Positions 1-6,417 of a stretch of 10,073 nucleotides of DNA are shown piece after piece. Numbering within the stretch: position 1 is the first letter of the stretch; each line of letters starts with the position of its first letter. Position numbers and translations under genes: made by a program. The notes beneath the pieces are model-generated. The model had not been told where the DNA came from, searched no databases, and saw only the letters and a program-made list of their open reading frames with translations. Origin of the DNA: Bacteroidales bacterium. Its GTDB lineage: Bacteria; Bacteroidota; Bacteroidia; Bacteroidales; VadinHA17. The stretch lies in contig JALOMM010000102.1 in assembly GCA_025455535.1 (NCBI GenBank), positions 1-10,073 of the forward strand, written 5' to 3'.

Positions 1-388
1 ATTCATAGGGTCTCAGGTGATGAGCACTCTGGCATGCCTCAACACATTTCCTGGCATTCCTGCAGCGTGACAGGTCAATGACCATAACCCACCTCTTGCC
101 CTGCAGTCCCTCTTTACCTCTGGCTTTAAGAGCTTTAATATCAGGCTTTAAATCCTTGATCTGGTCAGCGGGAATCTCCACCAGCCTGTTGTCTTCGGTG
201 AGAACCCTGACCATACCTTTGCTGTGTTTGGCCTTTTCAAAACTATGTCCCGAATACAACGCAGCTGCTCCTGTAACGGAAACAGCTCCGGCAATTGACA
301 GCCTGCGTATAAAATCACGCCTTGATTCCTCCACAACCTTGTCGAGATCCGGCTTCTCATTGCTCTTCTCTTGCTTCTCTTTCGCCAT
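1..388 (-). CDS. Tat-exported iron-sulfur (ferredoxin-like) protein, N-terminal part
   Basis: The reading frame starts at an ATG (388-386) and stays open to the left edge, giving 129 visible residues; the C-terminus lies outside. Residues 22-29 read SRRDFIRR, a twin-arginine motif, followed by a hydrophobic stretch (30-45), so the protein is probably exported folded with its cofactor by the Tat system. At 104-120 there is an IDLSRC...KCVEAC segment typical of the first cluster-binding loop of ferredoxin-like electron-transfer subunits (NrfC/PsrB/DsrO type). The cysteines are C109, C115 and C119, while the position of the usual second cysteine is A112. By family knowledge, such subunits pass electrons between a quinol-reactive membrane protein and a periplasmic oxidoreductase. 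The gene lies 49 bases downstream of the HMA lipoprotein gene on the same strand and may share its transcript. The exact complex cannot be named from the fragment. Confidence 0.8.
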   Translation of the reverse strand, partial: MAKEKQEKSNEKPDLDKVVEESRRDFIRRLSIAGAVSVTGAAALYSGHSFEKAKHSKGMVRVLTEDNRLVEIPADQIKDLKPDIKALKARGKEGLQGKRWVMVIDLSRCRNARKCVEACQSAHHLRPYE

Positions 389-412
389 AATGTCTTGATT
401 ATAATAAACGGA

Positions 413-422
413 AAGTATACTT
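413..422. promoter_or_regulatory. 10-base palindrome between the HMA and Fe-S genes
   Basis: AAGTATACTT is a perfect palindrome in the 49-base gap between the two minus-strand genes, and it is flanked by GGA and CC that extend the symmetry imperfectly. It could be an operator or part of an internal promoter. It is short and AT-rich, so chance is a real alternative. Confidence 0.2.
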
Positions 423-437
423 CCAGCCTGAACGCAT

Positions 438-776
438 TTATTCAGCCTGCCGGGAGATGACCTTCACAGCATCATATCCGAGACCGTCAACGACCTCCTT
501 GATCTTAACACTGTCTACTTTTGCCGGCTCGAACTCAACAATTGCATTACCAAGTGTATGAGATGCCTTGACCGAAATAATGCCGGGAACCTTTAGAAGG
601 TTGCTTTGTATTGTGTTTTCACATCCCGTGCAGGTCATGCCATTGATGGAGACCTCATAAAGTGCTGATTCAGCAACTGTTTCCTTTACCTCCTTCTTCC
701 CTCCGCCGCCGCAGGAAATAAGTAACACGGCCATAACGAGGAGGAGCGTGTACCCCATAGTTCTTTTTCTTATCAT
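438..776 (-). CDS. Lipoprotein with heavy-metal-associated (HMA) domain
   Basis: This is a small protein of 112 residues from the ATG at 776-774. The frame can be extended three codons to a GTG at 785, but the ATG is preferred because it gives a compact lipoprotein signal. The signal has a basic start (MIRKR), a hydrophobic core and a lipobox ending LLISC, with the acylated Cys at residue 22, then a Gly/Lys-rich linker. Residues about 40-108 form one HMA domain with the metal motif GMTCTGC (cysteines 49 and 52), as in CopZ/MerP and the N-termini of P-type ATPases; these bind Cu(I), Zn(II) or similar ions. Membrane anchoring puts the domain in the periplasm or on the outer membrane, where it could act as a metal chaperone or sensor. 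The next gene downstream is the Tat/Fe-S protein, so a redox or metal-delivery link is possible but is inference only. Confidence 0.85.
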   Translation of the reverse strand: MIRKRTMGYTLLLVMAVLLISCGGGGKKEVKETVAESALYEVSINGMTCTGCENTIQSNLLKVPGIISVKASHTLGNAIVEFEPAKVDSVKIKEVVDGLGYDAVKVISRQAE

Positions 777-819
777 AGTAAACACGTTTTAGGTTAGGTA
801 TTTCAATTAAAAATCAGGC

Positions 820-835
820 TGTATAAATGTATAAA
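820..835. repeat. Tandem octamer in the divergent intergenic region
   Basis: TGTATAAA is repeated twice head to tail, 45-60 bases upstream of the ATG of the HMA lipoprotein. Read on the minus strand it gives TTTATACATTTATACA, an AT-rich segment that could hold the -7 region of that gene's promoter, although no perfect TAnnTTTG is present. The remainder of the 777-998 intergenic region is AT-rich, with no further gene seen. Confidence 0.3.
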
Positions 836-956
836 TTTTTCAATTCAATACCTTCAACTGTCTTAAATATCAATTCGCCTCTTTCAACCTGACGCGGGAG
901 AACGGCATAACTATTTATTTCAACATCATTTTCATCAAAACTTCATAAATGATATT

Positions 957-977
957 TAAATTTGCAAAAAGTGCAAA
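957..977 (+). promoter_or_regulatory. Bacteroidota-type promoter with overlapping inverted repeat
   Basis: TAAATTTG at 957-964 matches the Bacteroidota -7 consensus TAnnTTTG exactly and lies 34 bases upstream of the ATG at 999. No clear TTG -33 element is seen at the usual distance. The box overlaps an inverted repeat, TTTGCA (961-966) and TGCAAA (972-977) with a 5-base spacer, centred near the expected transcription start. That placement suits a repressor site, but the arms are only six bases long. Confidence 0.4.
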
Positions 978-998
978 GTTGAATCTAATATCTTTATT

Positions 999-1929
999 AT
1001 GAGAAAGATCGTTATCCTTTTTACTGTCGTTGCAGCAATGCTGACATCACAGTGTTCAAGAAATGTTGATGATACGGTTCTCAGGAATGCGCTGGATGAG
1101 AGCTCAGTAAAGATTAACAAAGCCATGACTGTCATTTCTGATACCAGGGGCTTCCAATTGATGACTGCGTCAGATCAGACTAAATCGGGTGAGATTTACA
1201 GTGACAGTATAGAACTTGACATGATAGCCGGCATCTATGATTTCAAGCCGGAAACATACATGTGCCATCGCGACATGAGACCCAGATGGACTTTTGAAAA
1301 AACCGGCGAGAGTGAAATGCTGGTGGTGAACATTCCTCAGAAAATGATATTTCATCCAAGGTACCTTTACCAGTCCAATACGGAAGAGCATTGATACGGA
1401 AGATATCGGCACTCTCGAGGTGACGGCTGCTGGAAACAATTTTACAGACGGCAGTTATACCTCGGAGTATAATTTTACAGATGATTACAGTGTGTTCGTT
1501 TCCTATGCAAAGGGTGACACTTCAATCTCCTCATTCTCGCTGAAAGAGGGTGAAGAAATACTCTTAGGTGAAGAGGCTGTTTTTATCTGGAAGGATTTCC
1601 GCAAATCAGAACGAAAATATACTCTGACAATAGGAGACGTTGATATTGTCAGATCGACCGGGATAGACTCGATACAGGTCTTCCTGAACGGTGTGCTTCA
1701 GTCAACGGCAGCAGTGAAGATCACCGATGATGATGAAACAGACGGCTCCGTCTGCCGCCACAGGGATATCCTGCTCACCTTCGATGACGGTACGAGTGTT
1801 AAGCTGAGCGAGCTGATAGGCCCCGCGCTTGAGACACTTGGTACCCTCGTTGTTCCTATGCGTGAGATGAATGTTGCCAAACGTGTTGCAGATTACATTG
1901 CAATGTCAATTTATTACCGTCAACTCTGA
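999..1929 (+). pseudogene. Frameshifted lipoprotein gene, function unknown
   Basis: The first part (999-1394, 131 residues) starts with a lipoprotein-like signal: MRKIVILF, a hydrophobic core and a cysteine at residue 19. Gln at -1 of that cysteine is unusual for a lipobox. The second part, in the next frame, is open from 1348 to the stop at 1927-1929. It encodes an acidic, beta-strand-like segment and a helix near the end, with no family recognised. The break lies between 1348 and 1394. Removing 16 bases within the 1378-1403 direct repeat joins the halves in frame as YQSNTEDIGTLEV, giving 304 residues. Removing a single base near 1389 also works and gives 309 residues. The second half could be translated alone only from a GTG at 1420 and would then lack a signal, so one original gene is far more likely. 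The cause may be a real mutation, reversible slippage or an assembly error. Confidence 0.7.
1378..1403. repeat. Direct repeat at the frameshift (10-base unit, period 16)
   Basis: ATACGGAAGA occurs at 1378-1387 and again at 1394-1403. Sixteen is not a multiple of three. Loss of one repeat plus the spacer would restore the open frame of the lipoprotein gene; gain would break it. Confidence 0.75.
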
Positions 1930-1968
1930 GTTCCTTCTTTCTTTCCATAAGTCCGTTTTTTTAACACT

Positions 1969-2001
1969 AAACTGCCGGTTCCCCGACCGGCAGTTTTCTT
2001 G
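1969..2001 (+). terminator. Rho-independent terminator
   Basis: There is a perfect 11-base stem, AAACTGCCGGT (1969-1979) with ACCGGCAGTTT (1986-1996), a six-base loop and a T-rich tail. It lies 40 bases after the stop of the broken lipoprotein gene and separates that gene from the dehydrogenase/mutase unit. Confidence 0.9.
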
Positions 2002-2009
2002 TGTACCAT

Positions 2010-2081
2010 GGAACGTAAGTTCCCTGTTTGTGAAATTTTCATATATTGCAGATGAAGGTGCAGACCATGGGGTGAACACCC
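2010..2081 (+). promoter_or_regulatory. Two small inverted repeats upstream of the dehydrogenase/mutase unit
   Basis: GGAAC (2010-2014) pairs with GTTCC (2019-2023) around a GTAA loop, which in RNA is a GNRA tetraloop. Farther on, GGGTG (2070-2074) and CACCC (2077-2081) form an interrupted palindrome 46-57 bases upstream of the ATG at 2127. The second resembles an operator half-site pair. No cobalamin riboswitch elements were recognised, and no perfect -7 box was found; TATTATTTG at 2098-2106 has one base too many between TA and TTTG. Confidence 0.25.
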
Positions 2082-2126
2082 GGTAATAATTGACTGCTAT
2101 TATTTGATAATGAAGAATATAACAAA

Positions 2127-3233
2127 ATGGTGTACGAGGTGAGAGAGAAATGCAGAGTAGCGGTTCTGGGAGCTGGTCATGGCGGAATGGCCATGGCGGG
2201 TCACCTGGCGCTTATGGGCCACAGCGTGAACCTGTTCAACAGGGGCGAGGAGCGGCTCTGGGGTGTAAAATCGAGCGGGGCGATAGAGATAACAGGGGAG
2301 GTGGAAGGTTTTGGAGAGCTGAACCTTGCAACGACATCGATAGGCGATGCTGTAAAGGATGCTGAACTGATAATGGTGGCAGTCCCTGCTTTCGGTCACA
2401 GGTGGATCGCAGAGCAGGTCAGCCCGTTCCTGACAGATGGTCAGATTGTTGTGCTTCATCCGGGGAGGACCTTTGGCGCCCTTGAGTTCAAGCAGGTGCT
2501 GAGAAAAAACAATGTAAAGGCCGATGTACCCGTCGCCGAGGCACAGACATTTATCTATGCCTCGCGCGCGACGGGCCCCTCGCAGGTGCATATTTTCAGG
2601 ATTAAGCATTCTATCCCGGTTGCCTCTGTAAGAGCCCATCTTATCCCAAAAGTGATAGCCGGCTTACGGAAGTTCTACCCTCAGTTCGTGCCGGGCGATA
2701 ATGTATTCAAAACCAGTTTTGAAAATATTGGCAGTGTTTTTCACCCCGTATTATGTGTAATGAATGCCGGCTGGATTGAACATGACATTGATTTCCAGTT
2801 TTACCATGAGGGTGTAACCCCTTCAGTGGCACGGATACTTGAGAAAATTGATGACGAACGTGTCAGGGTTGCTGAAGCGCTTGGTATCAGAGCAATAACT
2901 GCACGGCAATGGCTCTATATGGCATACAGCACCACCGGAGACACCCTATACGAATCAATGCGGAAGAATGTAGGTTACAGGGGAATACAGGCCCCCAGGA
3001 CCCTTAAAATGCGTTATCTTGACGAAGACATCCCTTTCAGCCTTGTGCCAATGGCTTCTATTGGGAAGATGCTAAATGTGGAGACGCCGGGAATAGATTC
3101 GATAATACAGCTTGGATCTGCCCTGAACTCAGTTGATTACTGGTCTGTCGGAAGGACAGTGGAGAGCCTTGACATTGCCGGGATGAGCCTCAGGGATCTG
3201 AGACTCATAGCTATCGGTGAGCCGCCCGGATAG
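2127..3233 (+). CDS. NAD(P)-dependent octopine/nopaline dehydrogenase family protein
   Basis: This protein has 368 residues. Residues 11-31 form an N-terminal Rossmann nucleotide-binding motif (VAVLGAGHGGMAMAGHLA), and the domain continues to about 180 with a second strand motif, IMVAVPAFGH. The C-terminal helical half, about 190-350, contains FENIGSVFHPVL; its H206 fits the catalytic histidine expected in the opine dehydrogenase fold. By family knowledge, these enzymes reductively join an amino acid to an alpha-keto acid or run the reverse oxidation, but many bacterial members have unknown substrates. The start is the ATG at 2127; no Shine-Dalgarno is seen, as usual in Bacteroidota. The stop is 21 bases before the B12/mutase-like gene on the same strand, so the two are probably co-transcribed. 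I infer that the dehydrogenase acts on a precursor or product of the mutase. The substrate and the NAD versus NADP choice are unknown. Confidence 0.85.
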   Translation: MVYEVREKCRVAVLGAGHGGMAMAGHLALMGHSVNLFNRGEERLWGVKSSGAIEITGEVEGFGELNLATTSIGDAVKDAELIMVAVPAFGHRWIAEQVSPFLTDGQIVVLHPGRTFGALEFKQVLRKNNVKADVPVAEAQTFIYASRATGPSQVHIFRIKHSIPVASVRAHLIPKVIAGLRKFYPQFVPGDNVFKTSFENIGSVFHPVLCVMNAGWIEHDIDFQFYHEGVTPSVARILEKIDDERVRVAEALGIRAITARQWLYMAYSTTGDTLYESMRKNVGYRGIQAPRTLKMRYLDEDIPFSLVPMASIGKMLNVETPGIDSIIQLGSALNSVDYWSVGRTVESLDIAGMSLRDLRLIAIGEPPG

Positions 3234-3254
3234 AATAACTAAACTAATGCTGAC

Positions 3255-4886
3255 ATGAAAAGAATTATAGGAGCTGCCATTGGCAGTTGTGTTCATGTAG
3301 GGGGACTGCATCACTTTCTGAAGCTTGCTGAAGCGGAGGGCTACTCCACGCAGTCCTTCGGGCCGGCTGTGCCGTTGAAGAGACTTATCAGTATCATCAG
3401 TGAAGAGAATCCTGACATAGTTGCCCTGAGTTACAGGCTCACACCCGTAACAGCCGGAGAACTGTTCAGTGAGCTGAGGGATGAGCTTTCCCGTGCAGGG
3501 AAGTCAGGTGTAAGAATGATATTCGGCGGAACACCTCCGGTGGCAGCGGTTGCCAGAGCATCAGCTCTTTTTGAGCGGGTGTTTGACGGCACCGAACCAG
3601 TGAGTGCAATAACAGAGTATCTCAGGGGAAGAACAGACAAGGCCGGCGTGGCTTCATTCCCTGACACCCTGAAGGGGAGGATAGAGCAGAAATATCCGTA
3701 TCCGCTGATAAGGCATCACTTCGGCAGGCCTACCCTGGAGGAGACGCTTGATGGCGTTGAAAAGATTGCAATGTCAGGCGTTCTTGACGTACTGTCGGTT
3801 GGCCCTGACCAGAACGCCCAGGAACACTTCTTTCACCCCGAAGAGATGGATCACAGTCAGGATGGCGCAGGAGGGGTTCCGGTCAGGAAGCCTGAAGACC
3901 TTGAGGCCATATATCACAGGTCGCGCTGCGGTAACTATCCCCTGGTGCGATGCTATGCCGGAACACGTGACCTCCTTAAGTGGGCTGAGATGAGCGTCAC
4001 TACCATCAACAACGCCTGGGCCGCTATCCCTCTGTGCTGGTACAGCGTCATTGACGGAAGGTCAAAGCGGCTTATCAGCGAAGCCATCAGGGAACACCAG
4101 GAGGTCATGGGGTGGTACGCCCGGCGAGGTATCCCTGTGGAGGTCAATGAGTCACACCAGTGGAGCCTGCGTGATGCACATGACACTCTGGCAGTTGCAA
4201 TGGCTTTCCTGGCTGCCTGGAATGCGAAGAAAGCAGGTGTGAGAGACTATGTCTCACAGTATATGTTCAACAATCCTCCCGGTACAACACCTGAGATGGA
4301 CATCGCCAAGATGCTCGCAAAGGATGAGCTTATTGGCGAACTGAAGGATGGTACCTTCGATGTCATAAGGGAAGTAAGGGCCGGACTGGCACATTTCTCA
4401 TCCAATCCATCTTTTGCCCAGGGGCAGCTTGCTGCCTCTGCGGTGATAAGCCTTGCCCTCAGACCGCATATACTTCATGTAGTGGGTTTCAGCGAAGGCG
4501 ATCATGCTATAGTACCCGATGAACTTATACAGAGTTGTGAGATAGCCCACGGAGTGCTGCATGATACACTCAGCGGAATGCCTGACCTTACTGATAGTAA
4601 AAGGGTCATAGAGAGGAAGAACGAACTGATGGATGAAGCAAGATACCTGCTCGAAACCCTCCGGAGGAGAGGAGAGGATTCAGGCAATGATCCATGGTCA
4701 GACCCGGATGTAATAGCCGGCGCCATAAAGGCGGGTGTGCTGGATGCTCCTCACTTCAGGGGCAACAGATACCTGTGCGGCAAGATCGTGACAGGCCTTG
4801 TTGACGGGGCATGGCATGCTATTGATCCCTCGACGGGAGCCAGGCTTGACGAAAGAACACGCCTCATGATTCTCAGCGGCCTGTGA
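3255..4886 (+). CDS. Cobalamin-binding domain fused to mutase-like barrel
   Basis: This protein has 543 residues. Residues 1-125 read as a B12-binding flavodoxin-like domain: GSCVHVGG at 10-17 with H14 as the likely lower cobalt ligand, ALSYRL at 57-62 for the SxL motif, and FGG at 90-92 for the GG motif. The usual DxHxxG appears as CxHxxG (C12). After a linker, about 165-440 resembles the barrel of B12 enzymes. The stretch from GTRDLL (236-241) through HDTLAVAMAFLAAW (309-322) recalls glutamate mutase epsilon subunits, and HVVGFSEGDH (408-417) with its following helices recalls the lysine 5,6-aminomutase alpha subunit. These comparisons are from memory, not alignment. The end (about 488-543) forms a separate conserved-looking tail (GVLDAPHFRGN). 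In glutamate mutase the two domains are separate proteins, and in methylmalonyl-CoA mutase the B12 domain is at the C-terminus; here it leads. The likely role is a radical rearrangement with adenosylcobalamin. The substrate is not known. Confidence 0.75.
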   Translation: MKRIIGAAIGSCVHVGGLHHFLKLAEAEGYSTQSFGPAVPLKRLISIISEENPDIVALSYRLTPVTAGELFSELRDELSRAGKSGVRMIFGGTPPVAAVARASALFERVFDGTEPVSAITEYLRGRTDKAGVASFPDTLKGRIEQKYPYPLIRHHFGRPTLEETLDGVEKIAMSGVLDVLSVGPDQNAQEHFFHPEEMDHSQDGAGGVPVRKPEDLEAIYHRSRCGNYPLVRCYAGTRDLLKWAEMSVTTINNAWAAIPLCWYSVIDGRSKRLISEAIREHQEVMGWYARRGIPVEVNESHQWSLRDAHDTLAVAMAFLAAWNAKKAGVRDYVSQYMFNNPPGTTPEMDIAKMLAKDELIGELKDGTFDVIREVRAGLAHFSSNPSFAQGQLAASAVISLALRPHILHVVGFSEGDHAIVPDELIQSCEIAHGVLHDTLSGMPDLTDSKRVIERKNELMDEARYLLETLRRRGEDSGNDPWSDPDVIAGAIKAGVLDAPHFRGNRYLCGKIVTGLVDGAWHAIDPSTGARLDERTRLMILSGL

Positions 4887-4893
4887 GCCTGCT

Positions 4894-4920
4894 GCTGATC
4901 ATATAATCAGCTCCCTTTCC
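4894..4920 (+). terminator. Weak hairpin between convergent genes
   Basis: GCTGAT (4894-4899) and ATCAGC (4906-4911) form a six-base stem with loop CATATA, followed by a pyrimidine-rich CTCCCTTTCC segment. It follows the mutase-like gene by only eight bases and overlaps the end of the opposing membrane-protein gene. The tail has few uninterrupted Ts, so termination is likely weak. Confidence 0.3.
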
Positions 4921-5635
4921 TTTTGGTATTAATGATGATTCTGACAGTACCGGCAATAATCAGCAGTTCCCCGGCAATAAAGAGAAGCCACTTATATCTG
5001 CCAGGGATGTACTGGTTTATTATTGACAGGAGTTTGTCTGCGTCGGCCGGGGTGCCCCCTGATGAAAGTATGCCGCTGTGAATGATCAGCATTGAGTAAT
5101 CTATAAGGAATGTAAAGAGGATTATTGCAGCGCCTCCATAGATCAATATCCAGTCGGCAGGAGATGGCCTCACAATATAACCTCTTTCCTGTTTGCCGAT
5201 TATCACGACTGCCATTATGATCATTGTGACCGAGCAGATCACGGGTGCCAGCACAGGCCCCAGCCAGGGGATAGGTATCAGGAACAAAAGGTCCCATGTA
5301 AAGAGAGAGGCAGGCCATGCGAGGAAGATCCTGAGTGCCACGTAATAGAAGATGTCCCATACTCCAAAGGCAAAGAGGGCATAAAAGAGTCTCTGGAGGT
5401 TATTTCTGCCTGCAATTATGCCAACACCGGCAAGCATGACCAGGGTGGCAATCTCCCTCACCCACTCAATTGACAGCACCTCCGGAGGCATAAGGGCAAG
5501 CGGAAAGTCGAATCCTTCGGGATAGTAAATCATTCTGAGATATACTACCACGATAGCCTCAAGGAAACCCATGGCAACAGCAAAAACTGTAAGCCAGACG
5601 AATCTTAGCCGATAACTTAGATAAGTAGAATCCAC
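4907..5635 (-). CDS. Multi-pass membrane protein of unknown function
   Basis: This protein has 242 residues, starting at a GTG (5635-5633). No ATG lies in frame upstream before a stop, and the first internal ATG would cut off most of the first membrane helix. About six to seven hydrophobic segments are visible, near residues 12-33, 59-76, 83-105, 112-147 (possibly two), 161-185 and 214-236. A Glu in the first helix (GFLEA, E26), the segment YYPEGFDFPL (37-46) and Trp/Pro-rich turns (LAWPAS, IPIPWLGP) look like conserved features, but I do not recognise a named family. The gene begins 23 bases after the steroid-reductase homologue on the same strand, so it is the third gene of the SDR/reductase unit. 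A role in handling a membrane lipid substrate is possible and unproven. Confidence 0.75.
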   Translation of the reverse strand: MDSTYLSYRLRFVWLTVFAVAMGFLEAIVVVYLRMIYYPEGFDFPLALMPPEVLSIEWVREIATLVMLAGVGIIAGRNNLQRLFYALFAFGVWDIFYYVALRIFLAWPASLFTWDLLFLIPIPWLGPVLAPVICSVTMIIMAVVIIGKQERGYIVRPSPADWILIYGGAAIILFTFLIDYSMLIIHSGILSSGGTPADADKLLSIINQYIPGRYKWLLFIAGELLIIAGTVRIIINTKRKGS

Positions 5636-5658
5636 TTCAGAGAATATGAGACGTTAAG

Positions 5659-6417
5659 TTACAAAATAAAGGGAAATACAGCCTTTCTGCCGGAGGGATA
5701 ATCACTGAAATTGCTTCTGTACCATTTGTGATGTGCAAGGGCCCGGGGTACCAGGTTGCAGAAGGTCCACACAAAGAACGAGAGGGCCGGCAGCGACCAG
5801 CAGATAATTGCAAACCCTGCCCATTCCACTATCTCTCCGAAGAAGTTCGGACAGGAGATCTTCTCAAACAGACCCCCGCGGGGAATCTGGTAGCCGTTGG
5901 TGCTTTTCTTCCTTAGATGTATCAGCTTCTCGTCTGAGGAGACATTGATTATCATACCAGTGATAAAAATTGCCAGTCCGGCTGCGAATCGTGGATCGGT
6001 GAGCCATTCATTGCCGTAATGTGTCTGAAGGGTTCCTGTATAATACCCCAGGAATCCTGCATTGACGAAGTTGAAGAATATTGCCATCAGTGCAATGACC
6101 AGTGGCATCTCTTTCCCTCTGGTCCTTATGCGTATCGGATAGATCACTGAACGGTTGAAATAGTGAAACGCATAGAGAAAGGCTATGATCCATACTACAG
6201 CTGTCTTCTGAGCGTCACCGGTGATTATAAGCCATATAAAGATAAGCAGCGCAGGCACTTCCATCATGAACCATCCCAGCCTGTCGGGTATGGTGACACC
6301 CCATTTTTTTGAGGAGTGTCTGCCGTAAGGTGCCGTTACAAACAGCAACAGGAGGAAGACTATTGCGCCTATGGCGGTCCAGAGCCACACCAGGAGGGTA
6401 AAAGTTGTTTTGTCCAT
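5659..6417 (-). CDS. 3-oxo-5-alpha-steroid 4-dehydrogenase (SRD5A) family protein
   Basis: This is a 252-residue integral membrane protein, almost the length of human SRD5A1/SRD5A2 (about 255). The hallmark C-terminal half is clear: YQIPRGGLFE (176-185), NFFGEIVEWAGFA (191-203), HHKWY (229-233) and DYPSGRKAVFPFI (239-251) follow the SRD5A pattern closely. In the N-terminal half, E53 in MEVPA and Y86 in FHYFNRS fit the catalytic Glu/Tyr pair of SRD5A2 (E57, Y91), while N158 and E195 fit NADPH-site residues. By family knowledge, these enzymes use NADPH to reduce the delta-4 double bond of a 3-oxo-steroid; other members act on polyprenols or enoyl lipids. The ATG overlaps the SDR stop by one base (TGATG), suggesting translational coupling. 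The fold call is secure. A steroid as the actual substrate is inference. Confidence 0.88.
   Translation of the reverse strand: MDKTTFTLLVWLWTAIGAIVFLLLLFVTAPYGRHSSKKWGVTIPDRLGWFMMEVPALLIFIWLIITGDAQKTAVVWIIAFLYAFHYFNRSVIYPIRIRTRGKEMPLVIALMAIFFNFVNAGFLGYYTGTLQTHYGNEWLTDPRFAAGLAIFITGMIINVSSDEKLIHLRKKSTNGYQIPRGGLFEKISCPNFFGEIVEWAGFAIICWSLPALSFFVWTFCNLVPRALAHHKWYRSNFSDYPSGRKAVFPFIL

Noticed and set aside
1420..1929. Separate gene starting at GTG 1420
   Set aside because: It has no signal peptide or upstream promoter, and the frame joins naturally to the preceding lipoprotein gene once the repeat is allowed for.
1930..2126. Possible cobalamin riboswitch ahead of the B12-related unit
   Set aside because: No B12-box-like sequence or the expected long structured leader is seen; the region is under 200 bases and its start is taken up by a terminator.
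2100..2639. A 179-codon open frame on the minus strand opposite the dehydrogenase gene
   Set aside because: It lies within a well-supported gene on the other strand, has a low-complexity His/Arg/Cys-rich composition and shows no domain.
3255..3630. Reading the N-terminal B12 domain as a corrinoid methyltransferase-type domain
   Set aside because: The helical cap domain typical of methionine synthase-like corrinoid proteins is absent and the fused barrel looks mutase-like.
4992..5360. A 122-codon open frame overlapping the membrane protein on the same strand
   Set aside because: It is a shifted frame of a convincing multi-helix protein, with Arg/His/Gly-rich shadow composition.
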